Shown here: positions 1-10,535 of the stretch, one piece after another
Position numbering within the stretch: position 1 is the stretch's first letter
How the letters are laid out: every line of letters starts with the position of its first letter
NCBI RefSeq assembly: GCF_021531655.1
Contig: NZ_JADYUF010000050.1
Coordinates: 1 to 22,994, forward strand
Direction of reading: 5' to 3'
Source: Leyella stercorea
GTDB taxonomy: Bacteria > Bacteroidota > Bacteroidia > Bacteroidales > Bacteroidaceae
DNA: 22,994 nt
The notes under the pieces: generated by a model
The model's database searches: none
What the model was told of the DNA's origin: nothing
What the model saw: the letters and a program-made list of their open reading frames with translations, nothing else
Position numbers and translations under genes: made by a program

Positions 1-166
1 GTCATATGCCTTGTATGAAGTTTCTGTCCGTTAGGTCAGATGTTTGCCGCCGGCTTCTTTCAGATTCCAACTCGCGGTGGACACCCTTGCTATTGGCTAT
101 ACAATTCCCGCTATTAGGGCTTGTTAGGGACTTGCACCCATTAGAATAAGCTCATGCCGAGCATAC
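1..166 (-). mobile_element. Group II intron, 5' part (cut by window edge)
   Basis: Read on the minus strand, this stretch has the signature of group II intron RNA domain I: GGGTGCAAGTCCC, then GGGTGTCCACCGCGAG, then TGGAATCTGAAAGAAGCCG, then a stretch ending CATACAAGGC. I recognise this order from introns that carry a reverse transcriptase/maturase. That gene would lie to the left, outside the window. The 5' boundary is inferred. The best candidate is GTATGC starting at 166, because the preceding bases look like the tail of a terminator. The exact subclass cannot be read from this fragment. Recognition rests on remembered family sequence, not an alignment. Confidence 0.7.
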
Positions 167-173
167 TGAAAAT

Positions 174-206
174 ACACCATCACAGCCTTTTGGGGTGTGA
201 TGGTGT
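174..206 (-). terminator. Hairpin terminator of the small gene at 247-378
   Basis: A perfect 11-bp stem (ACACCATCACA at 174-184, TGTGATGGTGT at 196-206) encloses an 11-base loop. It starts 7 bases past an in-frame TAA (214-216) and on the minus strand is followed by ATTTTC, a weak U-tract. The group II intron appears to begin a few bases beyond it, which is the usual target of intron classes that insert after terminators. Confidence 0.55.
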
Positions 207-246
207 AATTAGATTACTTCCAGTAGGAACCGTCGTATTCTTCCTC

Positions 247-378
247 CTAGTCCATCATTTCTGGATAGTCTATATATTCATCGTCATTGCGGATGAGAAG
301 GGTGCTTGCGGCGAGTATCTGGCTCTCAACAGCAATTTCGATAACAGTGATAACCGGTGTTTGATATGTCTTCTTCAT
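247..378 (-). CDS. Small Prevotella-type protein of 43 aa, interrupted by in-frame TAG
   Basis: The ORF begins MKKTYQTP and continues through a short hydrophobic stretch (residues 9-30, including ESQILAAS) to an acidic tail (NDDEYIDYPEMMD). It resembles a common group of tiny Prevotella proteins that start MKKTYxxP, have a middle like ExxILAAS and end in an acidic, tyrosine- and tryptophan-containing tail. No function is known to me. The frame stops at TAG (247-249) but continues without shift for ten codons, EEEYDGSYWK, to TAA at 214-216, just before a hairpin terminator. The extension looks like the natural end of the protein, so this copy is either truncated, read through, or carries a sequencing error. 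It lies 69 bases downstream of the BspA-type gene on the same strand. I see no clear promoter, although the upstream bases are very A+T rich. Confidence 0.6.
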   Translation of the reverse strand: MKKTYQTPVITVIEIAVESQILAASTLLIRNDDEYIDYPEMMD

Positions 379-447
379 ATTTTCTTTTACTTTAAATTAT
401 ATATCGTATATATGTATACCTTTCACTAAGGACCTTATCGGTACGCA

Positions 448-2268
448 TTACTTAAGCACAACCTTCTTGCCGTTGTGGATGAACACGCCATGCTGTGGAC
501 GCTGCACCTTAACACCCTGGAGGTTGTAGTAGGCATCATCCTTTACAACTGGGTTGTTGGTGATGCCGTCGATTGCGGTAGCGGTGTTGTCAACGTAGAC
601 GCGCAATTGGCTCGCGCTTACATTGTTACGACCACCATCAATATACAAGTAGCTCTTGCCAGGAAGTACCCAACCATCGTTTTTCGACTTCACGAATTCG
701 CCATTATACAAGAAGTAGTCCTTGTCGCGGCCTGTAGACCAAAGAGCATCAACACAACCAATAAGCTGGTTGTCTACTGCGTCAAGTTTGGCTTCATTCG
801 AAGCAAGGATAGGCAATGTGTAGGTATTGCCTGCTTCGCCCTTAAGGATAAGACCAGTATGTGCCTTCACTCTCTTAACCTGTGTAAGGGCAACCGCATC
901 ATTTGCCTTGTCGTACTTAGCGGTATAAGCTGTCAAACCCTTAACGCCTGAGAAGTCAAGATTGTATGCACTGGTGAATGTTGTCCACTCCTTGTCGGGG
1001 GTAATGGAGAAGTTGGAGTCAAAGTTCGTGGTGTTACAAGTATTAAGTCCCTTGAAAGTCTCAAGATAATTTGGCACTACATGCACTGTTGGATTATTTT
1101 GGAAAGGAGAACCATAACGTTCTGCATTTGGTTCCTTATCAGATGTAATGTAAACATCTTTAAGGTTATCACATTTAGCAAATGCAGAAACTGCCAAATA
1201 GCACTCAAGACCATTTACTACGACAGTTGTTAAGTTGGCATTTTCACTAAATGCTCCTTGCTCAATAGCATTACAGTTTGTTGGTATTACAACATTTTCG
1301 AGCTTTGCTTTCTGGAATGCATAATCGCCAATCTTCTGCAAAGAAGATGGAAACGTTATAGAAGCAATGGGTGTAGAGATAAAAGCATTGTTGCCTATAT
1401 CAGTCAAATCTTTTGGCAACTTGACATCACTAAGGTTTTCACATATAAAGAAACAGCCATTAGGGAGACTTGTTATCTGTGTATTCGACAAGTCAACCGT
1501 ATTTAATTTGGTATTTTCAAACGCATACTCACCAATACTGTTCAATGTATTAGGGAATGTAACTGCAGCTAAAGGACAGTTCTTAAACACATGATGTCCC
1601 AATGTTGTATAACTATCATTAAATGTTACGTTAGATAGAGAGGTACAACCTTCGAACACATTGTTGTGTATCCCCACAACAGTTGAAGGCATAACTATAT
1701 TATTAAGAGAGGTGCAACCATTAAAGGCATTATCCCAAAAGTTCTCAAGTTTATTAGGCAGCTTTATAGAAGTCAAAGATTTATTATTATAGAACACACC
1801 ATCCTTCATAATGGTTACATTGGTATTCGACAAATCAACCGACTCTAAGGCTGTACTCTCAAAACACCACTCATTTATATCGGTCAAACCAGCCGGTACA
1901 TTATTGATGGTCTTAAGGCTTGAGCAATTTTTAAAGGCATGGTCGCCAATCCATTTTATTTGCGAGCCTTCCTCAAAAGTAATGCCTGTTATATTGGTAT
2001 TTTCACTGAAACCTTTCTTCTGGTCGGTTGCCTCAGAAGAATAATTCCCTAATCCACATACAGCTGTTACGGTATGTTTGCCGCCATTAATATATACTTC
2101 TTTCTTGAATGTAATATCACCCTTTGCACCGTCATCACCGATAACGATACATTGACCATCCTTCATCAAGCCATATTTTACACCATCTATGGTTTCGTAG
2201 GACTGGGCAAAGGCATTAAGTCCACCAAACAGGGACATCAATGTCAAAGTAAAGTAAACTCTCTTCAT
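448..2268 (-). CDS. BspA-type leucine-rich repeat surface protein
   Basis: A 606-aa secreted protein. Residues 1-21 form a signal peptide (cleavage near AFA-QS). Residues about 90-400 are repeated units of roughly 23 aa with patterns such as IGEYAFENTKL, IGDYAFQKAKL and VFEGCTSLSNV, typical of BspA-like (LRR_5) repeats. Residues about 420-560 form a second module seen in Prevotella surface proteins. The end (578-606) is a tail of the type YYNLQGVKVQRP...GVFIHNGKKVV, common in Prevotella exported proteins and possibly a sorting or anchoring signal. BspA relatives bind host or bacterial surfaces; the ligand here is unknown. The repeat region is much more A+T rich (about 37% G+C in a sampled 60 bases) than the upstream operon. 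It follows the glycan locus after a 124-base gap containing a strong inverted repeat, so it is probably transcribed separately. Confidence 0.93.
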   Translation of the reverse strand: MKRVYFTLTLMSLFGGLNAFAQSYETIDGVKYGLMKDGQCIVIGDDGAKGDITFKKEVYINGGKHTVTAVCGLGNYSSEATDQKKGFSENTNITGITFEEGSQIKWIGDHAFKNCSSLKTINNVPAGLTDINEWCFESTALESVDLSNTNVTIMKDGVFYNNKSLTSIKLPNKLENFWDNAFNGCTSLNNIVMPSTVVGIHNNVFEGCTSLSNVTFNDSYTTLGHHVFKNCPLAAVTFPNTLNSIGEYAFENTKLNTVDLSNTQITSLPNGCFFICENLSDVKLPKDLTDIGNNAFISTPIASITFPSSLQKIGDYAFQKAKLENVVIPTNCNAIEQGAFSENANLTTVVVNGLECYLAVSAFAKCDNLKDVYITSDKEPNAERYGSPFQNNPTVHVVPNYLETFKGLNTCNTTNFDSNFSITPDKEWTTFTSAYNLDFSGVKGLTAYTAKYDKANDAVALTQVKRVKAHTGLILKGEAGNTYTLPILASNEAKLDAVDNQLIGCVDALWSTGRDKDYFLYNGEFVKSKNDGWVLPGKSYLYIDGGRNNVSASQLRVYVDNTATAIDGITNNPVVKDDAYYNLQGVKVQRPQHGVFIHNGKKVVLK

Positions 2269-2348
2269 AATAAGATGCTTTTAAAGATTTATTTTTTAGT
2301 TATCTACAATTTATTATTTGGATCTATTTAGTAATACCATTAACATGT

Positions 2349-2389
2349 TTTTCACTGCAAGCGTTTACACTAAACGCTTGCAGTGAAAA
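2349..2389 (-). terminator. Perfect 19-bp inverted repeat at the end of the glycan operon
   Basis: The arms at 2349-2367 and 2371-2389 are exact reverse complements separated by 3 bases (CAC). The outer ends read TTTTCACTGC and GCAGTGAAAA. It begins 3 bases after the stop codon of GH97 enzyme A. There is no U-tract after it on the minus strand, so it is not a textbook intrinsic terminator. It could stabilise the 3' end of the operon mRNA or act as a protein-binding site ahead of the BspA-type gene. The structure is certain; the role is inferred. Confidence 0.5.
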
Positions 2390-2392
2390 TCA

Positions 2393-4510
<2,118 letters not shown>

Positions 4511-4514
4511 TTAT

Positions 4515-5777
4515 TTACTCCGATTTTGTGGCAGTCATAGTCATGTTCTTAACGTCAAGTGTAATGGTGTAAGTGCCTGCCTCGGCTGCCGAAACTTTCC
4601 ACTTGTAGTCGCGAGTGTCGGGGTACTTAACGAGCATGCAGGCTGAATGAGACAGACCCACACCGGGCTCGGTAGGCATAATATAGTCGCATTCAAAGCC
4701 GTTGTTGATGCTGAGCGGGAACTTCATCTCGCCTTCCTTAAGGGCGATTGTTGCGGTGTAGGTGTTGTCGTCTACCTTGTCAAACTTAACCGAGTTTGGG
4801 ATGGACCAACCATTAGGTGTGGCATCGCCAACGGCGTAGACGTCGTTGAAATGATACTGAGCCTCGCCTCCAGGCACAACCACAACGTCGTCGCCTGTTA
4901 CCTCTTCCCAGTTGGTTATGCCTGCTCCCTCTATCTTAACGCCGGTAGCTGTGAACGTAACGTTGTACACATACTTCTTGCCCGGCTCAAACTTAACGTC
5001 GGCAGAGATGGCTGCCTTGTACACCTTACCGTTGTGCTCGAACTCGATGTTGCGTGTTGCGGCATCGTTGCCATCAATGTTAGGCAGCACGATAGCCTCA
5101 ACATAGCGGTAACTCGAACCGTCTGCCGAGCGCATCTCCACCTCCTTCTTGGTGTCGCCAGACACCATACTAAGCTCGTCGGCAAAGGCGCTGTACGACA
5201 CCTTGGTGTACATACCCTTGAGGTAAGCCTTGAGGTCGGACAGCGAAGAGCCGTCCTCGGCAGTGGCCTTCATAAATATCTTTGTAAGCTTATGCTTGAA
5301 GTTGAGCACAGCCTGTGGCGCATCGGCGCTCACACCCGCTGCCTTTGCACCAAGAAGGTCTATGAGAGCCTGGTTGTCCTGCTTCTGCACATCAAGCTCC
5401 ACCACGCCAGCTGCAGCTGTAGTGCTGTACGGATAGTAAGCCACAACGTCCACCTTGCTGCCGTCGTCGGGCAGGCTGGCAGCCTTTTCAGCAGGTGCAA
5501 AGTTGGCATTTGCCGCACTGCCTTCTGTCAGGGTGTTGCGGTAGGCAAGGTTGTCGGCGGCATCAATGTCGGTTGTACCAGCCTTAAGGGTGTATATACC
5601 AATCTGGTCGCCGGCGTTCCACTGGTCGTCAAAGGCACGTGTCTGCGGCAAGGCGATGTTGGCAACAACCTGCAACTGGGCGTTCTTGGTATCGTTGCCG
5701 TTTACTTCTTCATTGCTGCAAGAGGCAAGGGTCATAGCTCCTGCCATTGCAAAAAGCATAAATGATGACTTGTTCAT
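4515..5777 (-). CDS. Fimbrillin-like lipoprotein fused to a SusE/SusF glycan-binding domain
   Basis: A 420-aa lipoprotein; the lipobox LASC places the lipidated Cys at 20. Residues about 34-293 look like a fimbrillin-family domain: RAFDDQWNAGDQIGIYTL near 48-64, VVAYYPYS, NFKHKLTKI near 159-167, and a closing GAGITNWEEV. Residues about 310-418 form one SusE/SusF-type domain (VYAVGDATPNGWSI, GEMKFPL, DYKWKVSAAEAGTYTITLD). That domain is clearly related to the repeats of the SusE-like protein in the same operon (VWMLGSATPYGWNL, GELKFPM, DYKWNVPADGDYRITLD). Fimbrillin domains build surface fibres or anchored subunits, while SusE/F domains bind glucans, so the fusion may display a glycan-binding module on a fimbrial scaffold. 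The gene preceding it in the operon encodes a FimB/Mfa2-like lipoprotein, a likely partner. Domain identities are from motif recognition; the function of the fusion is inferred. Confidence 0.85.
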   Translation of the reverse strand: MNKSSFMLFAMAGAMTLASCSNEEVNGNDTKNAQLQVVANIALPQTRAFDDQWNAGDQIGIYTLKAGTTDIDAADNLAYRNTLTEGSAANANFAPAEKAASLPDDGSKVDVVAYYPYSTTAAAGVVELDVQKQDNQALIDLLGAKAAGVSADAPQAVLNFKHKLTKIFMKATAEDGSSLSDLKAYLKGMYTKVSYSAFADELSMVSGDTKKEVEMRSADGSSYRYVEAIVLPNIDGNDAATRNIEFEHNGKVYKAAISADVKFEPGKKYVYNVTFTATGVKIEGAGITNWEEVTGDDVVVVPGGEAQYHFNDVYAVGDATPNGWSIPNSVKFDKVDDNTYTATIALKEGEMKFPLSINNGFECDYIMPTEPGVGLSHSACMLVKYPDTRDYKWKVSAAEAGTYTITLDVKNMTMTATKSE

Positions 5778-5857
5778 AATCTGTATTTTTAGTTATTTTT
5801 GTTCTGTTATTGTTTTGGTGTATCTCTATAAGAGATTTGTCGGTGTGCGTTTAGGGC

Positions 5858-6730
5858 TTATTGGCATACGTAAGGAGTGATAACGCCCATGTCAACAATG
5901 GTCCAGTTGGTTACAGATGGGTTCAATCCGTCCACACTTACCTTGCCTCCAATGTCAATGGTAGAGTGAGAGCCGTCGTTGAAGTTGGCTACAAAGCTGC
6001 CTATCGACGTCTCAAGACGCTGCTGTGTACCGTCCGATAGGAACAGCACAAACTGCACGGTTACATCCTTGCTGAGGTCGAGCGCAAAGACATTGAAGGA
6101 TGCCGTTATTGTTCCTGTCGTGGCATTGACACTGAAGTCGGACACAGCCTCAACCGCAGTAGACGCAATGGATGTGTACATATTGTATGTTGCCATTGCT
6201 TTGGAAAGGATGGCGTAGCCTCCCTGCACCACTGCGCTGCCGTCGGTAGACGTAACTTTGGCCTTAAGCGACACATTGAGCTGTCGTGTTGCCTGCTGCA
6301 TGGGCAGCGTCAGACTTGTCTTGTCGCCCGTAAGCGATGTTACAGTCTGCGCTGCACAGTAGAAGGTGGAGGGTGTTCCGCTTATTGCTTCGGCATTGCC
6401 TGTGCTGTGCGAGGCTGCCTTAACCGTGGCTATGCCGTCGTTTACGTCAACCCCCAACACCGGGACGTATGCCAAGAACGTATAGTCGCGGTTCGACTTA
6501 AGCTCCATCTGATATGTGTCCGACGCTACGTTGTAGTTGTCGCCGTTGACAGAGAGCACGTACTGCTGTGGCCGTTGCTGTGCATCTATGCCGCTCCAGT
6601 CGGTGTGTATGTCCACCAATGTGCGTGGCAGCACTATCGGGTCGGGCAGTTCGTCGCCACATGATGCCATGCTTAGGAGCGTGGTGCAGAGCACGGTGCC
6701 TAATGCTAAGGTTTTAAGGTTATGGTTCAT
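5858..6730 (-). CDS. FimB/Mfa2-like (DUF5119-type) fimbrial anchor lipoprotein
   Basis: A 290-aa lipoprotein with lipobox MASC (Cys 24). After it comes a beta-rich sequence with short features typical of the Bacteroidales fimbrial anchor/accessory group: an early HTDWSGI segment, RDYTFLAYVP, a central run (TLPMQQATRQLNVSLKA) and a late region ending VTNWTIVDMGVI. Relatives anchor or cap short fimbriae at the outer membrane. It lies between GH97 enzyme B (73 bases upstream) and the fimbrillin-SusF fusion (80 bases downstream), so the two fimbria-like genes form a pair inside the glycan operon. The family assignment is less certain than for its partner; it could instead be a general glycan-locus surface lipoprotein of unknown fold. 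Confidence 0.65.
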   Translation of the reverse strand: MNHNLKTLALGTVLCTTLLSMASCGDELPDPIVLPRTLVDIHTDWSGIDAQQRPQQYVLSVNGDNYNVASDTYQMELKSNRDYTFLAYVPVLGVDVNDGIATVKAASHSTGNAEAISGTPSTFYCAAQTVTSLTGDKTSLTLPMQQATRQLNVSLKAKVTSTDGSAVVQGGYAILSKAMATYNMYTSIASTAVEAVSDFSVNATTGTITASFNVFALDLSKDVTVQFVLFLSDGTQQRLETSIGSFVANFNDGSHSTIDIGGKVSVDGLNPSVTNWTIVDMGVITPYVCQ

Positions 6731-6803
6731 ATCCTTGGAGTGTATTGTTAATTTGTTCTACTTTCTGTTTATAAGCCTTGGCTTTAGCTTGCCGGCCGAA
6801 GGC

Positions 6804-8957
6804 TTAGTTTATACGGCGAGGCAGAGCCTTCATGCCCTTGACATCCGCCTTGGATGCCTTGACGATGCTAATGGCAAATCCGCCACCCGACGCAGAGGTT
6901 ATATCCACTACCGACTTGGCGTCTACCACACCTTTCTTTATTATGTATGCCTGCGGATTGGTGTCCCAGTTGGCATCCTTTGCGTCTGCATATACGGTAG
7001 CGATGTACTGTGTGTGCGGTTCGAGGAAGTTGAGTTTGAGCACAGAGCGGTGTCCGTTCTCGTCCACTGTAGAGCCTACATACCAGTCGCCGGTATGCTT
7101 TGCACAGCGTGCCACGGTGATATAGTCGCCTGGCTCAGCCTCAAGATATTGCGAGTGGTCCCAGTCTACGGGCACCTGCTTTATAAACTCGAAGGCATCG
7201 GCAAACCTCTCGTACGATTCGGGCACATCCGCCACCATCTGCATAGGCGAGTACATGGTTAGGTACAGAGCCAGCTGTCGGCACAGCGTGGTGCGTGCCT
7301 TGCCGTGGTTGCTGCCCTTATAGTAGCTCAGGTCGGTCTGGAAGATACCGGGGGTGTAATCCATCGGACCTCCCATTAGGCGTGTGAAGGGCAGAATGGT
7401 GGTATGGTCGACGGGGTTTCCGCCCATTGCCTCAAACTCGGTACCGCGTGCCGACTCCTGCGCCAACCAGTTGGGCCAAGTGCGGCAAAGACCTGTTGGA
7501 CGTACCGCCTCGTGCGAATCGACCATCACCTTATAGTCGGCGGCACGCTCTGCCACGTGCAGATAGTGGTTTACCATCCACTGCGACGAGTGGTTTTCCG
7601 ACCTTGGTATCACCTGTCCACAATATCCTGTCTTTACGGCGTGATAGCCATTGTCTACCATAAACTGCAGAGCGCGGTCGAGCTGTACATCATAGTCGGC
7701 TGCATTGGCAGCCGTCTCGTGGTGCATGACAAGCTGCACGCCCTTTGAGGCGGCATACTTGTGAAGCCCGTCCACATCAAAGTCGGGGTAAGCGCGGTCG
7801 AACCTGAACTGCCTGTTGCGCAAGTAGGCTTCCCAGTCTTCCCATCCTTCGTTCCATCCCTCAACCAGCACTCCCTCTATGCCATGCTTTGCGGCAAAGT
7901 CGATGTAGCGCTTAACGTTGGCAGTATTGGCTGCGTGGTGTCCGTGCGGCTTAAGCTTGGTATAGTCGGTTATGCCCGGTTTGGCAAATGGGGCGTCGGC
8001 ATAGCTCCACGAGCCTCCCGAGCCGTTGAACATCTCCCACCATACACCGACAAACTTCATCGGCTTAATCCACGACGTGTCGGCTATCTTGCACGGCTCG
8101 TTGAGGTTAAGTATGAGCCTTGAGGCGAGTATGTCGCGTGCGTCGTCGCTCACAATAACGGTTCGCCAAGGCGATGTGCAGAGGGGCAAGAGGTAGCCCT
8201 TGTCGCCCTGCTTGTCGGGAACGAGATTGGATGTAAGCACCAAGTTGCGGTCGTCGAGGTCGAGTTCCATACAGGCATAGTCTACAAGTGCCGCCTCGTG
8301 GATGTTGATGTACAGTCCGTTGCCCTTCAGCATGAGCGGTGTCTGCACCACGAGGTCGCCCTCTGCCTTGCCTTCGTAGCCCTTGTGGGCAAGCGATTGT
8401 TTCGTGAACTCGGTGCGTAGCTGCGACAAACGTGCCGTTGTATACGTGAACTCCTGCGTGTCGTAGTCGCCAGGCAGTGCAAAGGCGGTGTAGTCGAAGC
8501 CGAGATTAAACTCGGTCAACTCGTTCTTCAGCACAAACTTGCGCAGCGTTTGCTGCTCGGGAAACTCGTAACGGAAACCCAATCCGTCGTCGAACAGACG
8601 GAAACGCACATCGAGCTGACGTGTGGAAGAGGGTTGATAGAAGTGTACAAGCATCTCGTTATAGTTGTTGCGCACTGCCGACTGTTCTCCCCACACCGTG
8701 TTCCAGGTTTCGTCCTTCGACTGTCGTTCGACGCTTTGCAGCTCCATATTGTCCTTCATGCCACCCTCGTTCTTGATGTCCATGCCCAACCGGCTCTGGT
8801 GTATCACTACCCTACCCTTATAAGATAAGGTGTAATAGGGTATGCCGTCCTTGCAGTAGGTGTTGAGCACAAACTGCCTGTTGGGCGACATAAGCTCCTC
8901 GGCAGCTGCCCCAAGCGACGTAACGAGTATGGCGATAAGCATCAGTATCTTCTTCAT
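6804..8957 (-). CDS. GH97 alpha-glucosidase, SusB-like (enzyme B)
   Basis: A 717-aa GH97 enzyme, a paralogue of enzyme A in the same operon. Residues 1-19 form a signal peptide (cleavage near AAA-EEL), predicting a periplasmic location. The SusB-type residues are kept: E366 in VEGWNEG, E414 in MHHETAA, E483 in DSHEAVRP, E501 in AQESARG and E507 in RGTE. VKTGYCG lacks the retaining-type Asp, so the enzyme should invert. Compared with enzyme A it differs around the active-site loops (MHHETAANAADY for [19 protein letters not shown] for NLVGNES), which hints at a different linkage or chain-length preference. It also carries a basic C-terminal extension of about 18 residues (KASKADVKGMK onward). 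It follows the GH27-like gene after 45 bases. A short inverted repeat (772-779 with 799-806) overlaps its stop codon and may modulate expression of the next gene. Confidence 0.94.
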   Translation of the reverse strand: MKKILMLIAILVTSLGAAAEELMSPNRQFVLNTYCKDGIPYYTLSYKGRVVIHQSRLGMDIKNEGGMKDNMELQSVERQSKDETWNTVWGEQSAVRNNYNEMLVHFYQPSSTRQLDVRFRLFDDGLGFRYEFPEQQTLRKFVLKNELTEFNLGFDYTAFALPGDYDTQEFTYTTARLSQLRTEFTKQSLAHKGYEGKAEGDLVVQTPLMLKGNGLYINIHEAALVDYACMELDLDDRNLVLTSNLVPDKQGDKGYLLPLCTSPWRTVIVSDDARDILASRLILNLNEPCKIADTSWIKPMKFVGVWWEMFNGSGGSWSYADAPFAKPGITDYTKLKPHGHHAANTANVKRYIDFAAKHGIEGVLVEGWNEGWEDWEAYLRNRQFRFDRAYPDFDVDGLHKYAASKGVQLVMHHETAANAADYDVQLDRALQFMVDNGYHAVKTGYCGQVIPRSENHSSQWMVNHYLHVAERAADYKVMVDSHEAVRPTGLCRTWPNWLAQESARGTEFEAMGGNPVDHTTILPFTRLMGGPMDYTPGIFQTDLSYYKGSNHGKARTTLCRQLALYLTMYSPMQMVADVPESYERFADAFEFIKQVPVDWDHSQYLEAEPGDYITVARCAKHTGDWYVGSTVDENGHRSVLKLNFLEPHTQYIATVYADAKDANWDTNPQAYIIKKGVVDAKSVVDITSASGGGFAISIVKASKADVKGMKALPRRIN

Positions 8958-9002
8958 AATATCTATGTCAAAGTGTTGTTGTATGTTTACTTTATCTCCA
9001 CT

Positions 9003-10505
9003 CTACTGCTTGCTGAGCCTTACCACCTTGCAGCCGTGGGCGGGCAGCGTGACGCTAATCTCGCCGGACGTGCCCACATCCTCGTGGAGCCAGAGGTCGC
9101 GCATCTTCATCTGCCCGGTGATGCCGAGCTGCGAGAGGCCGATGGTGCGCTGCTGGGGGGTGTCCTCACGGTTGAAGAGGCCTACCACCCAGTCACCGTT
9201 CTTCATCTGTCCGTACCAGATCTGGCTGTTGGGACTGCTGAGGTCGTCGCTCAGGGGTTGGCCCACGAAGCCGTCGGCATTGAGGGCGAGCATCTCCTTG
9301 TTCTGGGCGAACTTAAGGAGTGAGGGCAGGTCGTAGTTGCGCGCCGACGCGTCGATGGGGTTGTCGGCAATGGCCACGGGGCCTCCGGCCATGAGCTGCA
9401 GGCTGATGGACGACATGCGCTCCTCGTCGTTGCTGAACGTGTTGAGGCGGATGAAGTCGCCGTCGGGTATCATCTTGCCGCGGCCGGTGATGTGCGACCA
9501 GTGGATGAAGCCGTCGAACTCGTTGTGGCAGGTGGGCCAGCCGTTGAACACGCCGCCGCGCAGGCGGCCTGACGTGTGGTCCCAGCCACCCCCGAAGGTG
9601 TCGGCCACGATGCGCGCCATGTTCATGTATTTCTTCTCGTACTTGGCGTCGTTGTACATGTTCGGCATCACGATGGAGGTGAACACCCCGTACTTTGCGG
9701 CCGACTCGCTGATGTACTTCAGGGCCAGGCGGTACTCGTCGCGCCCATAGCCGCGTCCGGCCATGCCGCCGGCGCCGGAGGCATCCTCGAAGAGGCACAT
9801 GAAGTCCATGCGGATGAAGTCAACGCCGAGGTTGTGATAGTACTTGAAGAAGCCGTCGATATAGTCGCGCGCGCCCTTGTGGCTGGGGACAACCCAGTTG
9901 AATACGTCGCCCCTGTCGGGATACATCACATTGTCGCGGTCGATGGCGTCGTTGTAGTGCAGGTCCTTGAACGTGGCGCCCGAGGTGCCGACGACGGCTG
10001 TCTCGTCGGGGCCGTGGAGCCAGAGCGGATTGTCATAGACACCGAGCCTCAAGCCGCGTTCCTTGCACCAGGCGGAGAGGTCCTTGAGCTTGACGCCGCC
10101 GTAGCTGGTCATGTAGCCGCCCAGATCGGGGTTGGTGGGGTCATCGTCCTTGTTGTAGTACATCGACATGAAGCCGTCGGTGCAGATCATGTTGTAGCCG
10201 TAGGGCAGCAGGTTGGCAGCCTGCCAGTCGAGCCACTGCTTCCACTGCGACTCGTTGAGCGAGCGGTCGGTGTTCTCCTGCTCGCGCGTCCAGCAGTACT
10301 CATACACCGAGCAGTAGAGCGGTGCTATCTTCTGTACTGTGGGGTCGGTGCCGGGATTGGGGTTGACCGAGGTCGTATCCTTCTCATAATAGGAGGCCGG
10401 CAGTGTCCAGTCGGTTTCCTCGCTTGTCTGCTTGCAGCTGGCGAAGCCCGACAGGATAAGGAAGAGACTCAGGGTCATTAATGCTATATGCTTGCTGTTT
10501 ATCAT
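9003..10505 (-). CDS. GH27-like (clan GH-D) surface glycoside hydrolase lipoprotein
   Basis: A 500-aa lipoprotein (lipobox FASC, Cys 24) with a Pro/Asn/Thr-rich spacer (about 28-60), consistent with outer-membrane surface display. The barrel has clan GH-D features: YGYNMICTDGFM near 102-113, ERGLRLGVYDNP near 149-160, and the nucleophile segment GVDFIRMDFM with D234. The acid/base is probably D348 or D350 in IPDGDFIRL. LQLMAGGPVAIADNP (369-383) matches the end of a GH27 barrel. A C-terminal beta-sandwich (about 425-498) contains GDWVVGLFNRED, MRDLWLHED and a closing HGCKVVRLS. GH27 includes alpha-galactosidases, beta-L-arabinopyranosidases and isomaltodextranase. With two inverting GH97 glucosidases and no amylase in the locus, an isomaltodextranase-like role on alpha-1,6-glucan is attractive but unproven. 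The gene lies 30 bases after the susE-like gene, in the G+C-rich block. Confidence 0.8.
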   Translation of the reverse strand: MINSKHIALMTLSLFLILSGFASCKQTSEETDWTLPASYYEKDTTSVNPNPGTDPTVQKIAPLYCSVYEYCWTREQENTDRSLNESQWKQWLDWQAANLLPYGYNMICTDGFMSMYYNKDDDPTNPDLGGYMTSYGGVKLKDLSAWCKERGLRLGVYDNPLWLHGPDETAVVGTSGATFKDLHYNDAIDRDNVMYPDRGDVFNWVVPSHKGARDYIDGFFKYYHNLGVDFIRMDFMCLFEDASGAGGMAGRGYGRDEYRLALKYISESAAKYGVFTSIVMPNMYNDAKYEKKYMNMARIVADTFGGGWDHTSGRLRGGVFNGWPTCHNEFDGFIHWSHITGRGKMIPDGDFIRLNTFSNDEERMSSISLQLMAGGPVAIADNPIDASARNYDLPSLLKFAQNKEMLALNADGFVGQPLSDDLSSPNSQIWYGQMKNGDWVVGLFNREDTPQQRTIGLSQLGITGQMKMRDLWLHEDVGTSGEISVTLPAHGCKVVRLSKQ

Positions 10506-10535
10506 TGTCGTATCGTTCTTGAATAAAGTTCATAC

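Noticed and set aside
154..429. Plus-strand frame of 91 aa at the left edge
   Set aside because: It overlaps the intron, the terminator hairpin and the small minus-strand gene, and has no family likeness.
4647..5765. Long plus-strand frame opposite the fimbrillin-SusF gene
   Set aside because: It mirrors the codon structure of the real minus-strand lipoprotein gene and has no recognisable domain.
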